From a bacterium (GTDB lineage Bacteria; Patescibacteriota; Dojkabacteria; GCA-002793355), in NCBI GenBank assembly GCA_020853235.1, contig JADYZG010000007.1, positions 1-64,000 of the forward strand: 64,000 bases of DNA, in the 5' to 3' direction. Position 1 is the first letter of the stretch; each line of letters begins with the position of its first letter. A program made the translations under genes and the position numbers. Under the pieces are notes generated by a model. It saw only the letters and a list, made by a program, of their open reading frames with translations, had not been told where the DNA came from and searched no databases. This document shows positions 32,249 through 41,899 of the stretch, one piece after another.

Positions 32249-32699
32249 GTCTATCCATACCTTCGCCAGTACTTTCGGTTCTGACTTCGGTGTGCTTTTC
32301 TGCCTCTACGTGAACGATTCTTCGGAGGCGTGGTGGCATTGGTTTGAATTCGTATGGCTCGTCCAAAAGTTTAACTTCTTCGACTGCTTGGGCAACCATT
32401 TCGCGAACTTTTGTATTTTGTTTTTCAAAGTAATCTCCGATATCAAGGAAGAGTGAAACTCTTTTATCTGCTGGGAAAACTCGTTTTAAGTACGAAACGG
32501 TCAACTGGTGAAGTGCCTGAAGATTCTTTCCATGATAACCGATCAAGAGGTCCATTTCTGTTCCTTTGATCATAATCTGCATATTAGTTTTTTCTGTATC
32601 TTCCTCGCTGGTTACGTCGATAGACTCTGGAGTGTATCCGAGTTGAGTAACAATTTGAGAAATAAACTCCTTGACTTTGTTGTTATATTCTTCGTTCAT
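32202..32699 (-). CDS. Jag/KhpB-like RNA-binding protein (KH + R3H)
   Basis: DLLIGYHGKNLQALHQL (KH) and MPPRLRRIVHVEAEKHTEVRTESTGEGMDRRVIIYP (R3H). Confidence 0.88.
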   Translation of the reverse strand: MNEEYNNKVKEFISQIVTQLGYTPESIDVTSEEDTEKTNMQIMIKGTEMDLLIGYHGKNLQALHQLTVSYLKRVFPADKRVSLFLDIGDYFEKQNTKVREMVAQAVEEVKLLDEPYEFKPMPPRLRRIVHVEAEKHTEVRTESTGEGMDRRVIIYPGNAKETPAT

Positions 32700-32777
32700 A
32701 TTGCGGGTATTATAAGCGGAGACTGGGAGAAAGTAAAGGTAGGTTGCGTATCGAATTGAATGTGGTTATACTGGAAT

Positions 32778-33599
32778 ATGAATAATAAAACACTCATTTT
32801 ATTAATCGTTGTTGTGGCAGCAATTACAGTTATTGTCGTTTCCTGGAGAACACCATCAACATCAGAAACTCCGGCTCTTACCCCAACTCCTACCGCAACT
32901 GCGACGCCAACTGTGACAGATCCTTTTGCAGCAACGCCTTCAACGACAACTACTGCGACGCCAACTCCAACAGTAACCACAACTGCAACGGCTACCCCAA
33001 CACCGACACCAACAACCACTACGGCAACCGGTACATTTAACGATATTCGAGATATGGACTATATTTTTGGAGGTACAGAACAAACTGTTGGAAGTAGTGT
33101 TTACTTTATTGACGACGACGATGCAAAGATTATCCGAAAGGGTAGTTCAACTTCTGATGCTGGTGCACAAGCAATATTCACAAGCGATACCGCAGGTGAA
33201 GTGGCAAACTTTTATGTTAATGGAAACTATTTATATGTAGCTACAAAACGTGATGGTGCGATTGGTACGTCGAAATTACAACGTGTTGCACTGAGTAGCT
33301 CGTCAAAAGCTAAGTTATACGAATTTTCTTCGTCTAAATACGAGATTACCCAATTTGCAATCAATAAAAACAACGATGCAAAGGCAGGTTTTTATATAGG
33401 ACTTGGCGGAGTTAATAGTAATGCATCCCCAGCTGGAATGTACATTGAAAACTATTCGCAGAAGTGGATTAAGACCTTTACAGGAGTTGATAAAACAGCA
33501 CTTATACTGAAACTCGCACCAACGACAGACGAAACACAACTTGTAGGTGTTTTCTTGAAAGGTTCGGAGGAGTCGCAAGCTTATATTGATTTAGACTAA
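32778..33599 (+). CDS. Membrane-anchored protein with Thr/Pro-rich stalk and exported domain
   Basis: MNNKTLILLIVVVAAITVIVV anchor, TPTPTATATP linker. ATG 32778 preferred over track start 32760 (TATACT 5 nt upstream). Confidence 0.7.
   Translation: MNNKTLILLIVVVAAITVIVVSWRTPSTSETPALTPTPTATATPTVTDPFAATPSTTTTATPTPTVTTTATATPTPTPTTTTATGTFNDIRDMDYIFGGTEQTVGSSVYFIDDDDAKIIRKGSSTSDAGAQAIFTSDTAGEVANFYVNGNYLYVATKRDGAIGTSKLQRVALSSSSKAKLYEFSSSKYEITQFAINKNNDAKAGFYIGLGGVNSNASPAGMYIENYSQKWIKTFTGVDKTALILKLAPTTDETQLVGVFLKGSEESQAYIDLD
32878..33030 (+). repeat. Low-complexity Thr/Pro/Ala-coding tract
   Basis: Repeated ACT/CCA/GCA/ACG codons encoding LTPTPTATATPTVTD...TTTTATG. Confidence 0.85.
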
Positions 33600-33603
33600 G
33601 CTG

Positions 33604-34203
33604 ATGCGTTACGAACTCGAAGCTGATTACTTACCGCTCTGGAAGGCTGCACAAACGTATCAGGATAAAAGAAATGATAAAGGTCATGCGTTTATAGTGA
33701 CTGCGTATGCCAGCTTTATTGCTGCGAGAGAAAATTGTGCTGCTACAGTGGTAATTCCTGCTGCAATCCTACATGATATTGGTTGGTCTGCTGTTTCGCT
33801 AGAAGATAGAATGTCAATATTTCGGTCTGATACTCCAAAAGAGCAAAAAATGCAGGCAAGGGTGGTACATCAAGAACAGGGTGTATTGTTAGCAAAAGAA
33901 TTACTCGAAAAGGTACAATACGATACAGCACTTATTCCAGTAATACTTGAAATTATCTCGCAACACGATTCTCGAAAAGGTTTTATCTCAAATAACGAAG
34001 GAGCAATGCGCGATGCTGACAAGCTGTGGCGATATGATGAGTATGGCTTTATGTCCGATTATCTCAACGGAACGGGTGCAATAGCTGACCAAATCAAAGT
34101 TCTTGAGCAGTATATCGACACTGAACATTTTTTTTGTTTTGAATCTTCGCGACAGTTAGCTAAAGATCTTTTGGTAAAACTTAAAGCAAAATACCTGCCG
34201 TAA
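33604..34203 (+). CDS. HD-domain phosphohydrolase-like protein
   Basis: HAFIVTAYASFIAA..., VIPAAILHDIGWSAV, ISQHDSRKG, RDADKLWRYD. Confidence 0.8.
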   Translation: MRYELEADYLPLWKAAQTYQDKRNDKGHAFIVTAYASFIAARENCAATVVIPAAILHDIGWSAVSLEDRMSIFRSDTPKEQKMQARVVHQEQGVLLAKELLEKVQYDTALIPVILEIISQHDSRKGFISNNEGAMRDADKLWRYDEYGFMSDYLNGTGAIADQIKVLEQYIDTEHFFCFESSRQLAKDLLVKLKAKYLP

Positions 34204-34239
34204 TCTTTCACTTGTTACATTGAACACGTATAATCAATT

Positions 34240-35670
34240 ATGCCAACATTACATTTTTACAATACCCTGACGAGGAAACTCGAAGTATTTGCCCCTATTA
34301 ATCCAGAACTCGTAACGTTGTATACCTGTGGACCAACTGTTTATGACTACGCACACATAGGAAACCTTCGTGCCTACACTTTTGCAGATACATTAAAGAG
34401 AACCTTGTTGTATCTCGGCTATAAGGTTCATCACACAATGAATACGACCGATGTTGGGCAAATGGATAGCGATGCGGATTTAGGGGAAGATAAGATTATG
34501 ATCGGAGTTCGCCGAGCGGCAGAGCGAGGCGAGCAGGTGACTGCAATGGATATTGCAAAACTTTATACTGAAAAATTTATTCACGACCGTGATAGTATGA
34601 ATATTCTGCCGCCAGACGAATTAACGCCTGCAACAGAGCATATCGATGCAATGATTGAGTTAATAAAAATACTCAAAGAGAAAGGGTTTGCATATAAGAC
34701 TTCTCGAGCTGTTTATTTTGATGTTTCAAAATTCCCAACATACACACAACTCTCTGGGCAAAAGTTAGAGGAGCAGCTCGAGGGTGTTCGTGAAGAAGTT
34801 GTTGTTGATCCAGAAAAAAGACACCCAGCAGATTTTCGTTTATGGCAATTAGACCAACCAAATCACTCTATGTTGTGGGACTCACCTTGGGGCAAAGGTT
34901 TTCCAGGTTGGCACATTGAATGTTCCGCAATGGCGATGGAATACCTCGGCGAAACAATTGATATCCACACGGGTGGCGTAGATCATATTCCCGTCCACCA
35001 TACAAATGAGATTGCACAATCAGAAGCAGCAACTGGTAAGAAATTTGTAAACTATTGGTTACATAATGAGTTTATTCGTGTCAATAACGTCAAGATGTCG
35101 AAGAGTAAGAATAATTTTTACTCAATGAAAGACATTATTGATCATAACTTCAGTCCAATGGATTTACGCTACCTTTATCTCGAAGCGCATTATCGTTTTC
35201 CTCAAAATTTCACGTGGGAAGCATTGCAAGGAGCACGCTCAGCGAGATTAAATGTTACTGAGCAAGTTGCAATATTGCTGACGGTGCATCACGATCAAGA
35301 ATTAGAAAACATTGAGAATCATGAATTGCGTAATAAGTTTGCAAATTATATTGCAGACGATTTAAATATACCTGGTGCCTTATCTGTGATGTGGGAGGTC
35401 GTTCGTAGTAAAGAGTTACCTGGAAGTACAAAACTCGCATTATTATTAGATTTCGACAACGTACTTGGATTAGAGCTCGAAAAAATTCCAACAATTTACA
35501 CAAAATTTTCACTAGACGAAATTGCCGAGATTCAAAAATTATTGGATGACCGAGAAAACGCCAAAAAATCAAAGGATTGGAGTAGTGCAGACGAACTGCG
35601 AAATCACTTGACACAGAAAAATGTCCGAATTATCGACACGTCGGAAGGCCCAGTTGCGTTGCTTGGCTAA
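34240..35670 (+). CDS. cysS: Cysteinyl-tRNA synthetase
   Basis: [71 protein letters not shown]. Confidence 0.97.
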   Translation: MPTLHFYNTLTRKLEVFAPINPELVTLYTCGPTVYDYAHIGNLRAYTFADTLKRTLLYLGYKVHHTMNTTDVGQMDSDADLGEDKIMIGVRRAAERGEQVTAMDIAKLYTEKFIHDRDSMNILPPDELTPATEHIDAMIELIKILKEKGFAYKTSRAVYFDVSKFPTYTQLSGQKLEEQLEGVREEVVVDPEKRHPADFRLWQLDQPNHSMLWDSPWGKGFPGWHIECSAMAMEYLGETIDIHTGGVDHIPVHHTNEIAQSEAATGKKFVNYWLHNEFIRVNNVKMSKSKNNFYSMKDIIDHNFSPMDLRYLYLEAHYRFPQNFTWEALQGARSARLNVTEQVAILLTVHHDQELENIENHELRNKFANYIADDLNIPGALSVMWEVVRSKELPGSTKLALLLDFDNVLGLELEKIPTIYTKFSLDEIAEIQKLLDDRENAKKSKDWSSADELRNHLTQKNVRIIDTSEGPVALLG

Positions 35671-35764
35671 AAACTATGGTACTTATGAGTGTCCCGTAAT
35701 ATTCACGTGTCTACCTTTTGTGTGATATAATTGCGCAAACAAAAACACAAAGGAGATTTTTTCT

Positions 35765-36928
35765 ATGTCAGGTACAAAGAAAATTGCAGCGGACAAGTCA
35801 GCTCAGACATCGGTTGCAACCAATTTTGATGAGCAAATCTCAACAGTTGTCCGATCCTACAAGCAATTGAAGACGGGTGATATTGTTGAAGGTATCGTTA
35901 TTAACAAAGACCCAGGTGTCCTGGTCGTCGATGTTGGCGGACGAAGCGAAGGGCTTATTGCCGGTCGCGAACTAAAAAGCAAGGTTGTTGATGTCGAATC
36001 TATTAAGGTCGGCGATCCAATTCTTGTCTATGTCGTTTATCCAGAAAGTAAAGATGGTAGTTTGGTTCTTTCATTGAAACGAACTGAAGAAGTCCGAATC
36101 TGGTTCGACTTAGAAAAAGCATCACGAAATGGAGATGTTCTCGATGCAACAGTCGTAGAAGTCAACACAGGTGGTGTTATCTGTGAACTTTACGAAGGAA
36201 TCCGAGGCTTTATCCCAACCTCACAGTTGGATCCAGCACGAATCTTCGAAAGCGGTAAGAAAATGTACGGTAAAGATGTTACTTCAGTCGTTCAACAACG
36301 ATTGACTCAACTTCTTGGCGAACAAATCAAGGTCAAAATTATTGAACTCGATCGTGAACGCAGCCGAATTATTCTTTCCGAAAAGCAAGTTACTTTTGGT
36401 TCAGATATGGCCGCAAAAGTGAAGTTACTCAAGAAAATTAAGGAAGGAGATATTCTTGACGGTAAAGTTACCGCAATTACTCCATACGGTATTTTCGTGA
36501 ATACTTCAGGCTTGGAAGGTTTGGTCCACTTGTCAGAACTTTCATGGGATAAGGTTACCGATGTCGGTCGACTTTATAACGTCGGAGATGATGTCAAGGT
36601 TATGGTTCTCGAAATCAAAGAAGGTGGTCGCAGAATCGCATATAGCGTTAAGCGCCTTATCGATGATCCTTGGAAGAATCGAATCAAGAAGTACAAAATT
36701 GGTGAAGTTGTTGACGGTGTTGTTGAAGGTGTTGTTGAATATGGAGCATTCGTTCGTATCGATGATGGTATTAACGGGTTGATTCACATTTCGGAACTTT
36801 CCGACAAATTGGTCAGAAACCCATCTGATATTGTCTCTCCAGGTCAAGAAGTTAAAGTTTCAATCCTCTCAATTTCTGAGACAGAGCGACACTTAAGCTT
36901 GAGCTTGAAGCGAGTCAAAGCAAAATAA
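35765..36928 (+). CDS. rpsA: Ribosomal protein S1-like, multiple S1 domains
   Basis: Repeated S1 motifs; SD-like aaaggag upstream. Confidence 0.9.
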   Translation: MSGTKKIAADKSAQTSVATNFDEQISTVVRSYKQLKTGDIVEGIVINKDPGVLVVDVGGRSEGLIAGRELKSKVVDVESIKVGDPILVYVVYPESKDGSLVLSLKRTEEVRIWFDLEKASRNGDVLDATVVEVNTGGVICELYEGIRGFIPTSQLDPARIFESGKKMYGKDVTSVVQQRLTQLLGEQIKVKIIELDRERSRIILSEKQVTFGSDMAAKVKLLKKIKEGDILDGKVTAITPYGIFVNTSGLEGLVHLSELSWDKVTDVGRLYNVGDDVKVMVLEIKEGGRRIAYSVKRLIDDPWKNRIKKYKIGEVVDGVVEGVVEYGAFVRIDDGINGLIHISELSDKLVRNPSDIVSPGQEVKVSILSISETERHLSLSLKRVKAK

Positions 36929-36961
36929 ACTTTCCCAAAAGGGAAGCATAAGGCGAAAAAG

Positions 36962-36983
36962 CGGGAGGAGACTCCCGTTTTTT
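36962..36983 (+). terminator. Intrinsic terminator after rpsA
   Basis: CGGGAG-gaga-CTCCCG followed by TTTTTTC. Confidence 0.9.
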
Positions 36984-37039
36984 CGTTGGATACGTCTAAA
37001 AAGTTTGCAGTTTAGCAATCACCTGCTATAATTGCTAAT

Positions 37040-39589
37040 ATGAAAGGAAAGCAAGAAAAAAAGTTACAGACCGTCCAACTCTCCAGATTCTCGGAACCAT
37101 TCAATCTCATGATCGAAAATGCATTTCGTATTGCAAAAAAGACGAAGTCAGAAAATGTCGAGCCAAAGCATCTTTTTGCGGCAATTCTTTTGGATAAAGA
37201 ATCGCTCGGATATTTCCTTCTGGAAAAATTTGGCTTAGATGCAGGTGAAACTATGAAGCGATTGACTGGCTTACAGCCAGAAGAATTCAAAAAAACGGTG
37301 CGAAAAGGGAAGATCGAATTAACTCTTCATCAATCATCAAATGAACTTCTCTTCGAGGCAGCGAGAATTTCTCGAGAAGGAAATGGCTATTATGTCGGGA
37401 CTGAACATGTTTTACTTGCCTTGTTTAGTGGCAATACCAAGGATTTATCATTTGTTAAAGAGTTACTCACGCATATCACGTCATTACCAAATTTTGTTAA
37501 TGATGTGTTAAGAGCGACGGCACTACCGTTTGAAATTTTGCGCCAAGCAGAAGATGTTCCATTGCCAATGTCTAAACCGTTACCGACACTACCACAAGAA
37601 GGAGGTGACGCAGCAATATCACTCTTTACGGAGCATTTAACGAATAAGCATAGGAAATTCGATCCTGTTGTTGCGAAAGATCAGCGCAAGGAGTATACCG
37701 ATCAAATTTTAACCATACTACTACGAGCCAGAAATCGAAATATTCTTTTAGTTGGACCAAGTGGCGTAGGTAAGACACATATTATTGATGAACTTTCATA
37801 TAGACTTGTTGATGGTGATGTCCCAATTTCTGTAACGGCAAAAAAATTGTTACGGCTAAACCTACCTGCAATTATTGCCACTGCCAAGTTTCCTCCAGAT
37901 GTCGAAAAGCAGGTAATGTCAGTACTTAACGATGCCTATGGCTCCGAAGAAATTGTACTGTACATTGACGATTTTGGCTCGTTACTTAACTCTCCAATGC
38001 GCGGCGGAATGAATATGGGGGCAACGTTCAAGGCATTTTTGGAGCGCAATGGCATGAACATTATCGCTTCAGTTACGCCAGAAGAAATGAATTACCTTTA
38101 CGAGAATAATCGTGCACTTTTAAGATTTTTCTCGGTAATTGAAGTTGAAGAGCCCGATACAGAGGAGTCATCGCAGTTATTGAAAGATGCAGTAAACCAA
38201 CTTGAGCAAGGCCACGGTATTACCTACGACCCTGCAGCAATAGAAGCAGCGGTTCGACTAACAACTCAATATATCCCCGACCGGGTTCTTCCAGAAAAAG
38301 CAATTGAAATTCTTGACCTCGCTGCGAGTAAAAAGAAATTTACTCGTGAATACAAGTATCGTGGTTTAGGAGAGTTGTTGAAGCTCAGAAAAGAGTTACA
38401 AGATAAAAAGGATCGCTTAGTAAGTCTTGGAGAATACGTAGCAGCAGAGGATATGCAACGTGAAGTTTTAGCAACTTCAAAGAAGATTAAAGAATTGCAA
38501 GATAAGCATAGACGAGATGTTCAAGGGTCTAAAATTGTTGTTACTGACGGTGATGTCAGGGATGTAGTTTCGATGTGGACAAAACTCCCAATTACAACGG
38601 TAAGTGCAGATGAAACCTCAATGTTACTTCAACTCGAGGGTAAGATTAAAGAGTCAATCATTAGTCAAGAAGATGCAATTAAACAAGTTTCAAATGCAGT
38701 AAAGCGTGGGCGTGTCGGGATTAGTAGTAAGCGTAGACCTTGGGCAAGTTTGTTATTTTTAGGACCTACTGGTGTCGGAAAAACGGAGTTGGCAAAAGTA
38801 CTTGCAAAGAATCTTTTTGGAGACAACGATGACAGATTGATTCAAATCGACATGTCTGAATATATGGAACAACATAGTGTTTCGAAGTTAATTGGTTCTC
38901 CTCCAGGGTATGTGGGTTTTGAGCAAGGCGGTTGGTTAACTGAAAAGATTTCTGAAAATCCACACAGTGTCGTTCTCTTTGATGAAATTGAAAAAGCGCA
39001 CGCAGATGTGTTGAACATTTTGCTGCAAATCTTAGAAGACGGACATTTAATGGATGCAAAAGGGAATCGTGTTAGTTTCCAGAACACTATTATTATTCTG
39101 ACTTCGAATATTGGAGCAGAGCAGATTGCAGAAGACAAAGTTCTCGGATTTTATCGTGAACAAAAACAACGAAACTTAGTCGAATTGAGTACAGAAGCAT
39201 ACGAAGAAATGAAGGAAAAGTTAATGAAAGAGCTTCGTAAAAAACTTCGACCAGAGCTTCTTAACCGACTTGACGATGTCATTATTTTCAAGGGATTGAG
39301 CAAAACTGATGCTGCAAAAGTTCTTGAAATTTTGATTATTGAATTGAATAAACGACTTGGTGAAATGAACATTTCGACAAAAATTGGCGACAAAGCAAAA
39401 AAGTATATTATTGAAAAGGGCTTTAGTGCCGAATATGGCGCACGTCCATTGCGTAGAGTGCTTCAACACGAAGTAGAAAACCTTGTTGCTGATTACGTTT
39501 TGGAACACAATTTGCTTGACGCAGCAATGCGAAAAGATAAACTTGGATTGGAAATTGGTGTGAAGAGTAAGAAGTTGGCAATTGTTTAG
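37040..39589 (+). CDS. ClpC/ClpA-type AAA+ ATPase with two AAA modules
   Basis: Clp N-domain, D1 Walker A GPSGVGKTH, D2 GPTGVGKTE, VVLFDEIEKAH, SAEYGARPLRRVLQ. Confidence 0.93.
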   Translation: MKGKQEKKLQTVQLSRFSEPFNLMIENAFRIAKKTKSENVEPKHLFAAILLDKESLGYFLLEKFGLDAGETMKRLTGLQPEEFKKTVRKGKIELTLHQSSNELLFEAARISREGNGYYVGTEHVLLALFSGNTKDLSFVKELLTHITSLPNFVNDVLRATALPFEILRQAEDVPLPMSKPLPTLPQEGGDAAISLFTEHLTNKHRKFDPVVAKDQRKEYTDQILTILLRARNRNILLVGPSGVGKTHIIDELSYRLVDGDVPISVTAKKLLRLNLPAIIATAKFPPDVEKQVMSVLNDAYGSEEIVLYIDDFGSLLNSPMRGGMNMGATFKAFLERNGMNIIASVTPEEMNYLYENNRALLRFFSVIEVEEPDTEESSQLLKDAVNQLEQGHGITYDPAAIEAAVRLTTQYIPDRVLPEKAIEILDLAASKKKFTREYKYRGLGELLKLRKELQDKKDRLVSLGEYVAAEDMQREVLATSKKIKELQDKHRRDVQGSKIVVTDGDVRDVVSMWTKLPITTVSADETSMLLQLEGKIKESIISQEDAIKQVSNAVKRGRVGISSKRRPWASLLFLGPTGVGKTELAKVLAKNLFGDNDDRLIQIDMSEYMEQHSVSKLIGSPPGYVGFEQGGWLTEKISENPHSVVLFDEIEKAHADVLNILLQILEDGHLMDAKGNRVSFQNTIIILTSNIGAEQIAEDKVLGFYREQKQRNLVELSTEAYEEMKEKLMKELRKKLRPELLNRLDDVIIFKGLSKTDAAKVLEILIIELNKRLGEMNISTKIGDKAKKYIIEKGFSAEYGARPLRRVLQHEVENLVADYVLEHNLLDAAMRKDKLGLEIGVKSKKLAIV

Positions 39590-39669
39590 TCAGATTTTTT
39601 ATATCTTATTCGATAAATAGGGCGTTTTAGAAATCGTTTCAGATAACAATTTTCGTTGCATACTTTTTC

Positions 39670-40062
39670 ATGGAAAAATCAATTTTACAAAGCAAGTCGT
39701 TTGGCTTGTCGGTCTCGGTATACCAAAAAGTTACCGAACTGCAGAAGAAGCAGAAGGAGTTTTTACTGACACAGTGGTGGGCAGAAAGTGTCACGTCTAT
39801 CGCTCTAAATATGTATCTTGCCTCTGAATTGCATGTAAAACGAGGTTTGGCGATGTATTTCTACACAGCGCGCAAAGCGACGCATAAATCAATTTTTTGG
39901 ACTAAATTATTATTGGAAGCAGGCTATCTTGATAAAACTGAAGGGGAAATGATTCAACAATCCTTAATAGAATTAATTAAAATGATTCAAGCATCGATTA
40001 CGACGGTCGTTGCAAATCGAGGGAAAAAGCAAAAGGCAGAGAATGGAACTACAATTTCCTAG
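39670..40062 (+). CDS. Four-helix-bundle (S23/IVP-like) protein
   Basis: About 130 aa helical; pattern SKSFGLSVSVYQKVTEL...AARKATHKSIFWTKLLLEAGYL. Confidence 0.45.
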   Translation: MEKSILQSKSFGLSVSVYQKVTELQKKQKEFLLTQWWAESVTSIALNMYLASELHVKRGLAMYFYTARKATHKSIFWTKLLLEAGYLDKTEGEMIQQSLIELIKMIQASITTVVANRGKKQKAENGTTIS

Positions 40063-40080
40063 ATAGCATATAATCTAAGT

Positions 40081-41379
40081 ATGTATGTTTGTAATAATTG
40101 TGGTTCAACTCAGTCTAAGTGGCTTGGAAAATGCCCTCAATGCGAATCGTGGGGATCGTTTGAGGAAGCTCCAGATACACTAAAGAAATCAAAGAATAAA
40201 TTAGGTATTACAAATCAATTCGCAACATCATTTGTGCAAGCGAGTAAAGTTGATAGAAAACCCTTGAAGAGATTAGTTACTGGCTTTGACGAGGTTGATA
40301 GAGTTCTCGGTGGTGGCATTGCCGAAGGTACGGTAGCTCTTGTCGGAGGTGATCCGGGTATTGGGAAGTCGACATTACTGTTGCAGGTTTTGGCAAATTT
40401 TGCGCAAGCAGGCAAAACTGTGGCGTACATTTCTGGAGAAGAGTCTATCGACCAAGTTTCTGAGCGACTGGAACGTGTCATGAATAATGTACCCGAGACA
40501 CTTTTTCTGTTGTCTGATCAAGATCTAGGTAATATTATGGATGGACTCACGGCACAACAGTTCGATGCAATTGTGATTGATTCGATTCACTCTCTGCAAC
40601 ATAACGATCTTGATGGACAGTCAGGAGGAATGAGCCAGTTAAAAGCGGTAACAACAGCCTTAACAACATGGGCAAAGAAGACAAGAACTGTAGTTTTTTT
40701 AATCGCACAGGTGACAAAAGAAGGGTATGTCGCAGGTCCAAAAACGGTGGAGCATATTGTTGATGTGGTTGTGTACCTTGAAAAAGTTGGTTCAGAAAAT
40801 ACGCGCATGATCAGAACGATAAAGAATCGTTACGGAGATACAGGCGAAGTCGGATTTTTGGATATGAAAGTAACTGGAATGGGCGATAAAACTGATTTCG
40901 CAACAATGCTTGTATCTTCACTTTCGTCTGAAGAACCTGGCAGTGCACTTGGAATTACGCTACAGGGATCTCGTCCAATGATTGTACAAATTCAGGCACT
41001 TGTTAATGATTCACCGTTTGCCGTTCCGCGGCGAGTCGTTGAGGGTGTTTCGAAAAATAGGGTAGAAGTGTTGGCAGCAGTTATCGCAAAAAAGATTCCA
41101 AAACTTCATTTAGATCATAAGGACATCTTTATAAAAGTGAATGGAGGCATAACATTGAAGGACTCTGGCACAGATTTAGCCCTCGTTGCAGCGATGGTTT
41201 CTTCTTTAACAGGTAAGCCATGGAAAGAGACTTTATTTATCGGCGAAGTTGGTCTACTTGGAGAAGTTAAACCTGGTCTTGCCTTTGATCAACGTTACAG
41301 AGAGGCAAAGAAGTTGAGTTTTAAAGAAATTTTTGCACAAAAAAGTGTACCAAATATTGCAAAATTAGTGAGTTTCTAG
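40081..41379 (+). CDS. radA: DNA repair protein RadA
   Basis: Zinc finger CNNCGSTQSKWLGKCPQC, Walker A GGDPGIGKST, KNRYGDTGEVGFLDM, Lon-like C-terminus. Confidence 0.96.
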   Translation: MYVCNNCGSTQSKWLGKCPQCESWGSFEEAPDTLKKSKNKLGITNQFATSFVQASKVDRKPLKRLVTGFDEVDRVLGGGIAEGTVALVGGDPGIGKSTLLLQVLANFAQAGKTVAYISGEESIDQVSERLERVMNNVPETLFLLSDQDLGNIMDGLTAQQFDAIVIDSIHSLQHNDLDGQSGGMSQLKAVTTALTTWAKKTRTVVFLIAQVTKEGYVAGPKTVEHIVDVVVYLEKVGSENTRMIRTIKNRYGDTGEVGFLDMKVTGMGDKTDFATMLVSSLSSEEPGSALGITLQGSRPMIVQIQALVNDSPFAVPRRVVEGVSKNRVEVLAAVIAKKIPKLHLDHKDIFIKVNGGITLKDSGTDLALVAAMVSSLTGKPWKETLFIGEVGLLGEVKPGLAFDQRYREAKKLSFKEIFAQKSVPNIAKLVSF

Positions 41380-41495
41380 GGCTGTTCTTCTTTTGTTCTA
41401 TATTTTAACCTTTTGTTTGTTTTATTACAGAATTCATGGCTAAAACGTAATGGCTTGGCCGCTAAAAATACTATTTCTATGCGGATTTAATACTA

Positions 41496-41524
41496 TTGAC
41501 ATTCCAAGTGTCCTAGAATATAAT
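41496..41524 (+). promoter_or_regulatory. Perfect consensus sigma70-type promoter
   Basis: TTGACA (41496-41501) - 17 nt - TATAAT (41519-41524). Confidence 0.85.
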
Positions 41525-41530
41525 TCTTGT

Positions 41531-41683
41531 ATAAAGGTATCCTTATCCCTTGGTTCGGAAGTTCTGAGCCAAAGGATTAGGAGATCTAAAGCACTCCTCA
41601 TATCTCTCGAGAAAAACTCGCTAAAGTGGGCTTTTCTCGGGATCGGTTTGGGGCAGTGCCGATCCCCCAATTTTCTTTTTCCC
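41531..41683 (+). ncRNA. Candidate structured small RNA between radA and rho
   Basis: Promoter, three consecutive hairpins (41541-41581, 41581-41606, 41608-41639) and terminator hairpin 41639-41666; no convincing ORF. Confidence 0.65.
41639..41680 (+). terminator. Intrinsic terminator of the candidate sRNA
   Basis: GGGATCGG (41639-41646) / CCGATCCC (41659-41666), then CCAATTTTCTTTTT. Confidence 0.8.
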
Positions 41684-41899
41684 AACTATAAAAGACAAGG
41701 AATTTAAAAGAAAACATTTTTTTACTTCAAAGCTCAAGTAAATTAATTGCGAAGAATATAATACCCGCAGTTTAAAATACTGCATACAATGAAGTTGTGA
41801 GTGCACTTGCGCAGGGTAGGCTATATTGTGATAGAATAAGCATAAACAATCCTCTTGCATTAATTCACGGGCAGAGATCCTAATATAATCATCTTTTTT

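Noticed and set aside
32696-33019. Minus-strand ORF MVVGVGVGVAVAVVV...
   Set aside because: Antisense of the Thr/Pro-rich codon tract; composition is an artefact.
41450-41707. 85-aa + strand ORF in the radA-rho gap
   Set aside because: It starts upstream of the consensus promoter and covers hairpins and the terminator; no protein-like features.
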